Shown in pieces: positions 1 to 7,995 of a stretch of 16,050 bases of DNA. Below the pieces are notes generated by a model, which worked only from the letters and a program-made list of their open reading frames with translations, was not told the DNA's origin and ran no database searches. The stretch covers positions 1-16,050 of the forward strand of contig NZAF01000124.1 in the NCBI GenBank assembly GCA_002686115.1. Reading direction: 5' to 3'. The translations under genes were made by a program, and so were the position numbers. Source of the DNA: Halobacteriovorax sp. (GTDB lineage Bacteria; Bdellovibrionota; Bacteriovoracia; Bacteriovoracales; Bacteriovoracaceae). The first letter of the stretch is position 1; the number at the start of each line of letters is the position of its first letter.

Positions 1-799
1 ATCATTTATATTAACGTTGGGTATCTTTACTCCCTCTGCTGGTTTTATCTTAAACTCTCTACACTCATTTAAAATGTCAGAAGACCATGAATACTGGATA
101 AAATCTAAGGCCATAAGTAAGGAAGTCATTGCTATTGTTTTACTATTCTTTGCGTTGCAAGGAAACAACCCCCTTTCTCTTGTTATTTCTCTCGCTTTTT
201 ATGTTGGTCTAATTTTACTACTTCCTCCTATTTTTAGGCTATTCTTTAAATTCGTCTCACCATATGCTCCTAATTCTGAAGTACCATTCTTAATAGCTCT
301 AGCATTAATTTCAGGCGTTATATCAAAAGAACTTGGTGCATATTATCTAGTAGGAGCCTTCTTAGTCGGACTTGTTAGTTCCAGGTTTAAGGAAGAGATT
401 TTTCACGAAGATGAGGAAGTGATCTTCAAGTCCTTAAGTAGTTTCTTCACAGTCTTTTTACCTTTTTACTTCTTTTATGCGGGACTTAAAATCTCATTAA
501 AAGAGTTTCAAATTGATGCTTTATTCTATGGCATTGCGGCCCTTATTATCTTCGTACCTCTTAGACTTCTTGTTATCACATCAAGTATCAAGATGTTTTT
601 AAAAGATGTAAAAGAAAAGGCATATGGTATATCAACTTCGCTTATGCCAACACTAATTTTTGGGCTTGTTATCGCTTCAATCCTAAAAGAGAGAGGGATA
701 ATTGAGCAAAAGTACATTTATGCATTAATCATCTATACAATGCTTACAAGCTTACTTCCAACAATTTTATTCTCTTTTAAAAAGACAAATAATACATAA
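1..799 (+). CDS. Cation/proton antiporter, CPA (Kef/NhaP-like) family, 5'-truncated by window edge
   Basis: Integral inner-membrane protein expected to exchange Na+ or K+ for H+. The reading frame is open to the left edge (codons from base 2 read SFILTL), so the TTG at base 17 is not a true start and the N-terminal half lies outside the window. What remains is very hydrophobic, with about seven to eight membrane segments. These include VIAIVLLFFALQG, a VGLILLLPPIFRLFFKF segment, an LGAYYLVGAFLVGLV segment and FFTVFLPFYFFYAGL. The pattern of a short polar loop, then GAYYLVGAFLVGL, then FLPFYFFYAGLKI matches the second half of the Na+/H+ exchanger domain (PF00999). No C-terminal TrkA-N domain follows, so it is the short form. 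The ion specificity cannot be read from this part. Confidence 0.85.
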   Translation, partial: SFILTLGIFTPSAGFILNSLHSFKMSEDHEYWIKSKAISKEVIAIVLLFFALQGNNPLSLVISLAFYVGLILLLPPIFRLFFKFVSPYAPNSEVPFLIALALISGVISKELGAYYLVGAFLVGLVSSRFKEEIFHEDEEVIFKSLSSFFTVFLPFYFFYAGLKISLKEFQIDALFYGIAALIIFVPLRLLVITSSIKMFLKDVKEKAYGISTSLMPTLIFGLVIASILKERGIIEQKYIYALIIYTMLTSLLPTILFSFKKTNNT

Positions 800-860
800 T
801 TTTTTCATAGTTTTAAATATCGAATAAGAATCATGATAATAACTTTTAAAAGGAATTATT

Positions 861-1376
861 ATGTTAAAAGTCTTAGGTGTTATTGGAACTATATTCGCCG
901 TCATTCTTATTTTATTTGTCGTTCTAGTTCTATCTAGTATTAAGGTATCAAAAGAAAATGGACATAAGAATGTCTCTCTCTTTTGGGGCGCGATCAAATT
1001 CAATGAAGGCCAAGAAAGAGTTAACATTTTAGGTAATACAATCTCTGTTGATGGTATAAATAAAACAGTTAAAGTCGGAAATACGATAAGCGTCGATGGA
1101 AAAAATGAAATCGTCACTATTGATGACAAACTTTTCATTGACGGAAAGAGCAATGAAATAAAAGTAGATTCTTCAATCATTCTAAAAAAAGAAGAAGGTC
1201 ATATATATATCGATAATTCTAAAATCAATATTGGAGTCACGGGTAAGAACTTCTCTTTTATCGCTTCCGGGGATAATGAGACAAAAATAAGTGGCACAAT
1301 TACTAGAGAAGATGATCAATACACGTACCTAAAATCAAGTGAAGATATCGATATTAATATAAATATCAATCAATAA
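861..1376 (+). CDS. Membrane-anchored protein with three 15-residue repeats, function unknown
   Basis: I do not recognise a named family. Residues 1-27 form one hydrophobic segment (LGVIGTIFAVILILFVVLVL) with little charge before it, so the protein is probably anchored by its N-terminus with the rest facing the periplasm. Residues 58-102 hold three tandem units with a 15-residue period: GNTISVDG at 58-65, the same eight residues at 73-80, and DDKLFIDG at 88-95. The rest is also rich in short beta strands (HIYIDNSKINIGV, KISGTITRE), resembling small beta-solenoids of the DUF3060 kind. That likeness is by pattern only. The start is supported by AAAAGGA eight bases before the ATG. The preceding antiporter gene ends 61 bases upstream with no visible terminator. 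Confidence 0.75.
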   Translation: MLKVLGVIGTIFAVILILFVVLVLSSIKVSKENGHKNVSLFWGAIKFNEGQERVNILGNTISVDGINKTVKVGNTISVDGKNEIVTIDDKLFIDGKSNEIKVDSSIILKKEEGHIYIDNSKINIGVTGKNFSFIASGDNETKISGTITREDDQYTYLKSSEDIDINININQ

Positions 1377-1426
1377 TTGTAAATAACCTTAAGAACTCTA
1401 TAATGAAACATATCATGGAGGTCCCT

Positions 1427-1726
1427 ATGCGTTCATCTCATCTTAAATTTCTCTCTCTCTTATTAATTAGCTTATTATGCTCACCTACATTTGCTAAAGG
1501 TGCGAGAAAAGATAGGATGAAAGAAAGAAGAGAAGCCAGGCAGGAAAGAAGGCAGGAAAGAAGACAGGAAAGAAAAGAAGAAAGGCAGGAAAAACGAGAA
1601 GATCGCAGAGAAGAACATGAGGCACGAATTCAAGAAAGAAAAGAAGAGTTCACAAAAAAGCGAATACAAAGAAGAAAGATGATAAAAGAGCGTCGAAAAA
1701 GCAGACAGAACTCTAGTGACGAATAA
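1427..1726 (+). CDS. Exported Arg/Glu-rich charged helical protein, unknown function
   Basis: Predicted 99-residue precursor with a Sec signal peptide (residues 1-23, hydrophobic core FLSLLLISLLCSP, cleavage probable after TFA). The mature part is almost entirely Arg, Glu, Lys and Gln in runs such as RQERRQERRQER, and should form a long single or coiled-coil helix with alternating charges. I chose the ATG at 1427 rather than the in-frame ATG at 1403 because GGAGGT (1417-1422) lies just before 1427 and the signal peptide then begins cleanly with MRSSHLKF. No enzyme motif is visible. Small basic exported proteins of this style may bind membrane, peptidoglycan or nucleic acid, but none of these is shown here. 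It converges on the GNAT pseudogene, whose stop codon lies three bases beyond its own. Confidence 0.7.
   Translation: MRSSHLKFLSLLLISLLCSPTFAKGARKDRMKERREARQERRQERRQERKEERQEKREDRREEHEARIQERKEEFTKKRIQRRKMIKERRKSRQNSSDE
1541..1576 (+). repeat. 12-bp in-frame tandem repeat, three copies
   Basis: Three consecutive 12-bp units, CAGGAAAGAAGG, CAGGAAAGAAGA and CAGGAAAGAAAA, each encode QERR or QERK. The surrounding strand is nearly all purine from about 1500 to 1700. Because the unit is a multiple of three, copy-number slippage would lengthen or shorten the protein without a frameshift. Confidence 0.85.
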
Positions 1727-1729
1727 AAG

Positions 1730-2209
1730 TTACTTTATATATTCAAAGTATAGTGATTCTTTATCTAGATGAGGAGCACAAACTTCTTTCATGCCAACTT
1801 TTTTAAGAACTTTTTTTGATGCATCATTCTCTATGCTAACAAAGGCAATGATCTTATTAACTTTAAGGACATCTATAGCATATGAAATTAATGATTTTGA
1901 TATTTCAGTTGCAAAGCCTTTAGACCACACTTTCTTAATAAGCATAAAACCAAGTTCAGGATCATCTGATGTCGTCTTCTTTAACATCGCCCAACCAATA
2001 ACTTGGTCACTTTCTTTTTCAACACATGCCCAAACTTCTTGATCTTGACTCCACTACATTAAACAACGCTTTATGACATCCTCAGATTGTGCACATCTCA
2101 ATCTAGTAAAGCGCATCACTTCTTCATCTGTCATCATCTCTTTTAGAGAATTAAAGTCATCTTCTATAAAGCTTCTTAAGTATAATCTCTGCGTATTAAT
2201 TATCTTCAT
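1730..2209 (-). pseudogene. GNAT N-acetyltransferase (RimJ/RimL type) interrupted by one amber codon
   Basis: Read from ATG at 2209 down to the stop at 1730, the frame gives a complete 159-codon GNAT protein except for TAG at codon 52 (2054-2056). The N-terminal part (MKIINTQRLYLRSFIEDDF, then EEVMRFT) is the typical beginning of RimJ/RimL-type acetyltransferases. After the stop come WSQDQEVWACVEKESDQVIGWAML, the central strands, then the acetyl-CoA loop KKVWSKGFATE and the C-terminal SIENDASKKVLKKVGM segment. Both halves are in the same frame and nothing is missing, so the lesion is a single nonsense change, not a deletion. An in-frame ATG at 1987 could restart translation, but the 85-residue product would lack the first strands of the fold. 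No good ribosome site precedes 2209. Without the TAG, the product would acetylate an amine or protein N-terminus. Confidence 0.8.
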
Positions 2210-2340
2210 CTACATAAGATGCTAACCTATTAATAATAAATAGACTTCTGTAAAATACAAATATTTATTAAATATTTTATTAAAGCTATATCCCACTTAA
2301 GCCGACTAAATCTATACAGTATTAAAAATGGGAGTTTAAA

Positions 2341-2571
2341 ATGAAAAAATTTAACAAATTAAGCGTATTATTTCTATCAGTCCTTATCACAGCTTCAGTA
2401 ACAGCTGAAATGAACAAAGATCATAAAAATACTGATTCAAAGGATCATACTGAGAAAACAAGATCTATCAGTAGTACAAAAGAAAACGAAGAAAAAAAGG
2501 AAGGCAAAGAAAACGTCGATCAATTCAGAATGCAAATTGACCGTTTTGGAAAACTTCCAATGCACTATTAA
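2341..2571 (+). CDS. Small exported charged protein, unknown function
   Basis: Encodes 76 residues with a clear Sec signal peptide (MKKFNKLSVLFLSVLITASVTA, cleavage after residue 22). The mature 54 residues are mostly charged and polar (Lys, Glu, Asp, Ser, Thr), probably disordered, ending in a less charged tail DRFGKLPMHY. The start is well supported: GGGAG at 2330-2334 lies six bases before ATG. A TATACA hexamer at 2313-2318 could be a -10 element, but no matching -35 is seen. I do not recognise a family. It stands alone between the GNAT pseudogene (divergent) and the metallopeptidase lipoprotein, 87 bases before the latter. Confidence 0.65.
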   Translation: MKKFNKLSVLFLSVLITASVTAEMNKDHKNTDSKDHTEKTRSISSTKENEEKKEGKENVDQFRMQIDRFGKLPMHY

Positions 2572-2627
2572 TAATCTGTATAAAATTTAAACAGTTTATA
2601 AATAACATATAACATTTATAAGAATAG

Positions 2628-2675
2628 AAACTTACCTTTATCTAAATGATAATATCATATGATGAAGGTAAGTTT
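2628..2675. promoter_or_regulatory. Nested inverted repeat over start codon; also a possible leaderless promoter
   Basis: AAACTTACCTT (2628-2638) and AAGGTAAGTTT (2665-2675) are perfect 11-bp inverted repeats. The 26-base loop holds a second repeat, ATGATA-A-TATCAT (2646-2658), and the two tandem ATG codons of the next gene. The right arm is codons 3-6 of that gene. As RNA this would fold the start region into a hairpin. As DNA it would be an operator surrounding the GATAAT hexamer (2648-2653), which has TAGAAA 17 bases upstream and could be a -10 element giving a transcript starting at the ATG. The repeat is directly visible; either role is inference. Confidence 0.5.
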
Positions 2676-4335
2676 TCTTATATTAACTCTATTTATTCTC
2701 ACAGCATGCAATAATAAAGATCAATCACGTGTTGAATACATACCTATTTTATCCCCTCCAGAGAAAACATCTCACGACACTACCTCTGATGGAGTTGTCG
2801 ATGGTTCAGGTGGAAATTTAGAAAAAACCTCATATGAAGAATTTCAAAAAATTATAAGAGAAGATCTTCCAATTTTAACAGATGAGTTACTAAAAAGAAG
2901 TATTAAGTACTTTTCATATAACAATCAATCAATAAATGATCTAAGCGCACGAACAAATGTGCCTGAATTACACTATGATTCCTATGTCGATGAAGACGAC
3001 TATTTCATAAGAAACAATGAATTATTCGTAAACCCATTTAATAATATCTCTAAGGAGATTCAATTATTTTTCACTATTAACAAAGACCAAATTCTTAATG
3101 TGAGTAAGAAATTAATTTTTATTCCAAAAAAAGAGAGCTGTCTGTCAGATAATCATAATCCGAGAGAGAGTGACACTGCAATATCAAGTGATAGAAAAAT
3201 ATGTTTCTCATACAACTCTTTTAAAGGCTTTCAAGATTCTGAACTTGTAAAAAAACTACTAGTGATGACAATTCATGAAATCGCTCACTATTTAGATAAA
3301 AGCGAACTAGAAGCACAAGAGTTACAATATTTCTTTAGCTCAAATTACTATGGAAAAAACTTGATTTTAATTGGCAATGATAAATTCAATAGTTACTTTA
3401 ATTATTTACGGCAAACGACAAATGTCATGAATGATTTTTTAGAGTTTGCAGAAGATGGCTCCTATAAAACAATCTGCAAAAGAAAGTCTGACTTAGCTAA
3501 ACTACATGACTATATCGAAAATGATGAAGCATTTAGTACTTTTCTACCATACTCTCTTTATGAAGATTTTGCCTATTTTTCTTATAGGCTAGAATGCCCA
3601 TATGTGACAGAAGGGCCAGATCAATTAACTGTTAGCGAAGCAATATTATTAACACAGTCAATGAAGAAGCTATTTAAAGAATTTAATCAAAGATTAAGAA
3701 CTATTTATGAATTATTATTTCCTACTACAATAGTTCAAAACAACATAGATATTTTAAAGCTTCCATATGTTCAAATGGATAGGTTTAAAAGAATTGAATT
3801 TTATCTCAAGCATCATTATATTCCAAAAGAAGGCGACCAATTTCAGACTCTTAATGAAACATTAAACTTCCCGAAGTGTTTTCTAAAAGATAAAAATGGA
3901 AAACTATTTCATGGAAAAACTATTAAACTTTCAGGTTATGAGTTTTTTAAAGATGTAAGATTATACTCTTTGGAACTATCTCAAAAGAGATTTGAGTTTT
4001 TAATTCTTACTCACTTCAAAAGCCATGGAAATTTAATATCACTCGAACAGTACAAAGATAACAAGTTTACAACGTCCTTAATCACAAAGAAGGGGTTCAA
4101 CAGTCGTTTAATCCCCTCTAAAGAAGATATAATGTTATGGAGAGAGGAAAAAATTGAACGTCATACTTTTTTTATGCACCCTCTTCTTTCTAAACAATCA
4201 GAGATACCATTTACCCCATATTTAAACTCAATAAAGTATATAGCAGATAAGAAAAAATTTAATCCCTATCATACGACTCTAATAGAGGCACCAATTAAAG
4301 ATAAAAGTTTTTCAATCTACTGTGAATACCCATAA
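2659..4335 (+). CDS. Lipoprotein with HExxH zinc metallopeptidase motif
   Basis: Encodes 558 residues beginning with a lipoprotein signal peptide; the lipobox LTAC puts the lipid-bearing cysteine at residue 17. The protein is therefore anchored to a membrane on the periplasmic or outer side. After a Gly/Ser-rich linker (DGSGGN, 48-53), residues 199-223 read KLLVMTIHEIAHYLDKSELEAQELQ. H206 and H210 are the expected zinc ligands, E207 the catalytic base, and E218 or E221 a likely third ligand. Exported HExxH proteins with a following Glu/Ala/Gln helix occur in Bdellovibrio-like bacteria, but I cannot name the family or substrate. The C-terminal 330 residues have no motif I recognise. Two ATGs (2659, 2662) are possible starts; neither has a Shine-Dalgarno sequence. 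Confidence 0.7.
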   Translation: MMKVSFLILTLFILTACNNKDQSRVEYIPILSPPEKTSHDTTSDGVVDGSGGNLEKTSYEEFQKIIREDLPILTDELLKRSIKYFSYNNQSINDLSARTNVPELHYDSYVDEDDYFIRNNELFVNPFNNISKEIQLFFTINKDQILNVSKKLIFIPKKESCLSDNHNPRESDTAISSDRKICFSYNSFKGFQDSELVKKLLVMTIHEIAHYLDKSELEAQELQYFFSSNYYGKNLILIGNDKFNSYFNYLRQTTNVMNDFLEFAEDGSYKTICKRKSDLAKLHDYIENDEAFSTFLPYSLYEDFAYFSYRLECPYVTEGPDQLTVSEAILLTQSMKKLFKEFNQRLRTIYELLFPTTIVQNNIDILKLPYVQMDRFKRIEFYLKHHYIPKEGDQFQTLNETLNFPKCFLKDKNGKLFHGKTIKLSGYEFFKDVRLYSLELSQKRFEFLILTHFKSHGNLISLEQYKDNKFTTSLITKKGFNSRLIPSKEDIMLWREEKIERHTFFMHPLLSKQSEIPFTPYLNSIKYIADKKKFNPYHTTLIEAPIKDKSFSIYCEYP

Positions 4336-4392
4336 ATCTTTAGAAAAATTAAACTTAATATTATTTACGTAAGAGTCAAACCACTCAGTTCA

Positions 4393-4422
4393 TTGACGAG
4401 GGCCTAAAAAAAGGTTTATTCT
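4393..4422 (+). promoter_or_regulatory. Candidate promoter of the efflux operon (possibly leaderless)
   Basis: TTGACG (4393-4398) and TATTCT (4417-4422) match the -35 and -10 consensus at five and four of six positions, with an 18-base spacer. The predicted transcript start falls at or next to the ATG at 4430. This would explain why the only Shine-Dalgarno-like sequence (AAAGG, ending 4414) is too far from that ATG to work. Confidence 0.4.
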
Positions 4423-4429
4423 TAAACTG

Positions 4430-4816
4430 ATGAGATTAGTAACTCTAAGTTTAATATTTATACATTTTATCCTAGCACCTCTTGCTAATGCTTCGATAAA
4501 AGAGCACATAGAAGTGTTTCATAAAGAATCACTACACACACGAGTGTTTGAGCATAGTCACAATCATGGCAATAATCACACGGCTAAATCACATTCAGAG
4601 GACAATCATAAACATGCTTTGATAGACCTCGAAGAAGTAAGCCTAAATGATGAATTAAAGCTTGAAACTCCATTATATTCAAGTCATCTCATCTTTTTAG
4701 CTCTATATTTGTCTAATCCTTGTAATCTTGAAACATCAAACTTTTCTTTTAAAAATCAACACTTACTAAAATTCACATCACCAGATACATTTAGAACCCT
4801 ACCTCTATTAATTTAA
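4430..4816 (+). CDS. His-rich exported protein, CzcI-like in layout
   Basis: A 128-residue protein with a Sec signal peptide (residues 1-22, ending APLANA). It has a histidine-rich stretch at about residues 42-62 (EHSHNHGNNHTAKSHSEDNHKHA), written here in parts: EHSHNHGNNH then SHSEDNHKH. Such stretches bind Zn, Ni, Co or Cu. Placement directly before a CzcA-type pump, the size and the export signal match CzcI-type proteins of heavy-metal clusters. Sequence homology to CzcI is not proven by eye. The tail FTSPDTFRTLPLLI is hydrophobic and resembles the short C-terminal tails seen in small metal-cluster proteins. It is the first gene of the operon, with 59 bases between its stop and the preferred start of the pump gene. 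It may buffer or deliver metal in the periplasm, or damp the response; this is inference. Confidence 0.65.
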   Translation: MRLVTLSLIFIHFILAPLANASIKEHIEVFHKESLHTRVFEHSHNHGNNHTAKSHSEDNHKHALIDLEEVSLNDELKLETPLYSSHLIFLALYLSNPCNLETSNFSFKNQHLLKFTSPDTFRTLPLLI

Positions 4817-4875
4817 GCCACTGCATTTTTCTTACTATTTAAGTTAATTAAAAAATCAAATTGAAAGGAAAAAAT

Positions 4876-7800
4876 GTGCTTAATAAAATAATAAAGTTCT
4901 CTCTTAATAACAGACTTTTAATTGTATCTTGTGCAGCTTTTATACTTGTCTATGGATTAATAATCTCACTGAAACTGCCCGTAGATGTCTTTCCAAATCT
5001 TAATAAGCCAAAGGTCACAATTATCACTGAAAGTCATGGCTATGCTCCTCAAGAAGTAGAAACATTAGTTACCATCCCGCTTGAGACCGCAATGATTGGA
5101 ACGACAGGAGTAACAAGAGTTCGTTCATCAAGCGGGATGGGAGTTAGCATTATTCATGTAGAATTTGCATGGGGAACAGATCCCTATCAAAACAGACAGT
5201 TAATAAATGAAAAAATTCAATCTGTAAAAAACAGACTACCAGAGAATATATCTCCAACACTAACACCAATCACTTCAATCATGGGTGAAATACAGTTTCT
5301 AGGGCTGCAACAAAACGAAGATAAAAGCTTAAGTTTGCTTGAATTAAGGACCCTTGCGGATTGGGTCATTAGACCTCAATTACTTTCAGTTCCAGGAGTA
5401 AGTAATGTTATTGTAATGGGTGGCGGAAAAAAACAATATCAAATTAAAATAGACCCAGAAAAACTACGTTTAAAGAATATTTCTCTAAATACTCTAGTGG
5501 AGAATGTTAAACACTTAAGTGAGAATACCACTGGAGGATTTGTAGATAGAGAAAAGAAAGAGTATCTTATTCGAGTTATCGGCAGAGCAAATAGCAAAGA
5601 AGATCTAGAAAACTCTAATATTGGTCTACACCTAGGTCTCCCTGTCCTACTTAAAGATGTTGCGATGGTAAAAGTTGCTGCTACTCCAAAAAGAGGAGAC
5701 GGGTCAATAAATGCAAAAGATGCTGTTATCATGACCATACAAAAGCAACCTGATGCATCGACCATTGAAGTCTCTAAAAGAATTGATGAACTCGTCTCAA
5801 AAATTGAAGAACAGTTACCTCCAGGTGCACTGCTTAAAAAGGACCTATTCAAACAAAGTCACTTCATTGAAAATTCTATTAATAATGTAAAAGAAGCTCT
5901 AAAAGATGGATCGATTATTGTTGCCATTATACTTTTCTTATTTTTATTAAACTTTAGATCAACATTTATCACTCTAACGGCAATTCCACTATCATTTGCT
6001 ATCACCATCATCGTTTTTAAATATTTTGGATTATCCGTTAACACGATGACACTTGGAGGACTAGCGATAGCAATCGGAGAACTCGTTGATGATGCCATTG
6101 TAGATGTTGAAAATGTATTTCGAAGACTAAAAGAAGCAAGAAATAGTGGAAAGAGCTATAATCCACTAGAGGTTATATTTCTCGCATCTAGTGAGATAAG
6201 AAATTCGATTGTAATATCCACAATTATAGTCATCCTAGTATTCTTACCATTATTTTATCTTAGTGGAATTGAAGGAAGGTTATTTGTTCCTCTTGGGATC
6301 GCGTATATTATATCAATTGCAGCAAGTCTTCTCGTTTCACTCACAGTTACTCCTGTTCTTTGTTCCTATCTTTTACCAAAAGCTAAGATTATGGAAGAGA
6401 GTGATGGAAAGCTCATCAACCTTTTGAAACATTTTGAAAAGAAACTACTTACAAAGATTTTGGACCGTCCAAAACTTATCATTAGTCTCGCTGTTATACT
6501 TTTAATCTCCTCTCTTTCTCTTGTACCAAAGATGGGAAGAAACTTTCTTCCAGCATTTAACGAGGGAACGGCTACAATCGGTGTTGCATCATTTCCTGGT
6601 ATTTCATTAGAAGAGTCTAATAAGATTGGGCGTAAAGCTGAAGAATTAATGCTCTCAGTTCCTGAAGTGAAAAGCACTGTAAGAAGAACAGGTCGTGCTG
6701 AAATGGATGAACACGCAGAGGGGGTACATTGGAATGAGATTGATGTCGATTTTCATAAAAGTGGTCGAGATAAAGAGCTTGTCCTAGAAGAGATACGTGA
6801 AAAGCTAGCTTTAATACCAAATACGTACGTCAACATAGGGCAACCTATAAGTCATCGATTGGATCATCTCCTATCTGGAGTAAGGGCACAAATAGCATTA
6901 AAGATCGTTGGACCAGACCTCTCAAAGCTTAGGAGGTACGGGAGACAACTAGAAAAGAAGTTAAAAAAGATTGATGGCCTAGTAGATCTGCAACTTGAGC
7001 AACAAGTTCTTACACCACAAATAAAAATTCATCTCTATCGTGAAGATGCTGCAAAATATGGTATTAATATAAGTGATATCGTCTTACTACTTGAAGTTGC
7101 ACTAAACGGAAAGTCTGTTGGTAATATAATTGAAAATCAAAAGATATTCGATATTTCTATGAGATTTAATGAATTATCGAGGAAGAACTTAGACCTTTTA
7201 CGTGAGACTGCAATCAGAGTACTACCAACAGGTAAAGTCATTAGACTTAAGGATGTTGCCTCTGTTTATGAGTCCCAAGGACCTAACATTATAAATAGAG
7301 AAAACGCACAAAGAAGAATCATTGTTCAAGCTAATTCATCAGGAGTTCCACTAGATCAACTTATTGTTAAAATTGAAGAGCAAATTAAAACGATAGAATT
7401 AGACAAAGAATACTTTGTGAAGTTAGGTGGACAATTTCAAAGCGAAAAAAAGGCAAGTAAGCTTATATTGATTCTTGGAGCGGTATCATTACTTGGTATT
7501 GTCATCTTACTTTATTGGCATTTTGGAAGCTTTATGATGTGCCTGCAAGTACTAACGGCACTCCCCCTTGCCCTTATTGGTAGCATTCTAGCAATCTATA
7601 TTACAGAAAAAGTTCTTTCTGTAGCTACACTCATCGCCTTTATCACTCTATGTGGAATCGCTAGTAGAAATGGAGTGATGATGATTTCTCATTACCTACA
7701 CCTACTAAAGCATGAGAATATGGCATTTAATAAAGAAACTATCATTAAAGGATCTCAGGAGAGATTGATCCCCGTTCTTATGACTGCACTAACAGCTATT

Positions 7801-7995
7801 TTTGCTTTACTACCAATACTTTTTTCAAAAGGCGATCCAGGAAAAGAAATACTCTACCCAGTTGCGGTCGTGATAACAGGAGGACTTTTAAGTTCTACAT
7901 TATTAGATATCTTTGTCACTCCCGTTATCTTCTATAATTACGCTAAAAAGGCATCAGAGAAACACTTATTAAAACGATCAGGAAAACAAATATGA
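4876..7995 (+). CDS. czcA: Heavy-metal efflux RND pump, CzcA family
   Basis: Inner-membrane proton/metal antiporter of the HME-RND family, about 1039 residues, the usual family length. GTG at 4876 is the likely start: AAAGGA (4864-4869) sits six bases before it, and the protein then begins MLNKIIKFSLNNR as other CzcA proteins do. The TTG at 4861 has no such site. Features, numbered from the GTG: first membrane helix 10-33; porter motif FPNLNKPKVTI; the proton-relay helix GELVDDAIVDVEN at 401-413 with acidic D405, D406 and D410; GRAEMDEHAEGVHWNE at 606-621 in the second periplasmic half, with two His; final helices about 865-1025. The relay motif differs from the CusA pattern (VDAAIVMIEN), so Cu/Ag export is less likely than divalent ions. 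The stop overlaps the next start (ATGA). Confidence 0.93.
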   Translation: MLNKIIKFSLNNRLLIVSCAAFILVYGLIISLKLPVDVFPNLNKPKVTIITESHGYAPQEVETLVTIPLETAMIGTTGVTRVRSSSGMGVSIIHVEFAWGTDPYQNRQLINEKIQSVKNRLPENISPTLTPITSIMGEIQFLGLQQNEDKSLSLLELRTLADWVIRPQLLSVPGVSNVIVMGGGKKQYQIKIDPEKLRLKNISLNTLVENVKHLSENTTGGFVDREKKEYLIRVIGRANSKEDLENSNIGLHLGLPVLLKDVAMVKVAATPKRGDGSINAKDAVIMTIQKQPDASTIEVSKRIDELVSKIEEQLPPGALLKKDLFKQSHFIENSINNVKEALKDGSIIVAIILFLFLLNFRSTFITLTAIPLSFAITIIVFKYFGLSVNTMTLGGLAIAIGELVDDAIVDVENVFRRLKEARNSGKSYNPLEVIFLASSEIRNSIVISTIIVILVFLPLFYLSGIEGRLFVPLGIAYIISIAASLLVSLTVTPVLCSYLLPKAKIMEESDGKLINLLKHFEKKLLTKILDRPKLIISLAVILLISSLSLVPKMGRNFLPAFNEGTATIGVASFPGISLEESNKIGRKAEELMLSVPEVKSTVRRTGRAEMDEHAEGVHWNEIDVDFHKSGRDKELVLEEIREKLALIPNTYVNIGQPISHRLDHLLSGVRAQIALKIVGPDLSKLRRYGRQLEKKLKKIDGLVDLQLEQQVLTPQIKIHLYREDAAKYGINISDIVLLLEVALNGKSVGNIIENQKIFDISMRFNELSRKNLDLLRETAIRVLPTGKVIRLKDVASVYESQGPNIINRENAQRRIIVQANSSGVPLDQLIVKIEEQIKTIELDKEYFVKLGGQFQSEKKASKLILILGAVSLLGIVILLYWHFGSFMMCLQVLTALPLALIGSILAIYITEKVLSVATLIAFITLCGIASRNGVMMISHYLHLLKHENMAFNKETIIKGSQERLIPVLMTALTAIFALLPILFSKGDPGKEILYPVAVVITGGLLSSTLLDIFVTPVIFYNYAKKASEKHLLKRSGKQI

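Noticed and set aside
820..845. Fur-like sequence (AAGAATCATGATAATAA) before the repeat protein
   Set aside because: Only one half-site resembles the Fur pattern and there is no palindrome.
767..1180. 137-residue minus-strand frame over the repeat protein
   Set aside because: It is complementary to a gene with a good ribosome site and signal anchor, and shows no recognisable protein features.
1541..1576. CRISPR-like array
   Set aside because: The repeats are 12 bp, directly adjacent without spacers, and in frame with a coding sequence.
1731..1750. TACTTT/AAAGTA hairpin as terminator between the Arg/Glu-rich gene and the GNAT pseudogene
   Set aside because: Six A/T pairs with no T-tract on either strand; too weak to call.
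1791..2042. 83-residue plus-strand frame opposite the GNAT pseudogene
   Set aside because: It is the antisense of clear GNAT motifs, has no signal or family likeness, and no ribosome site.
5439..6820. Several minus-strand frames inside the RND pump gene
   Set aside because: They lie opposite a full-length conserved family member and look like antisense translations.
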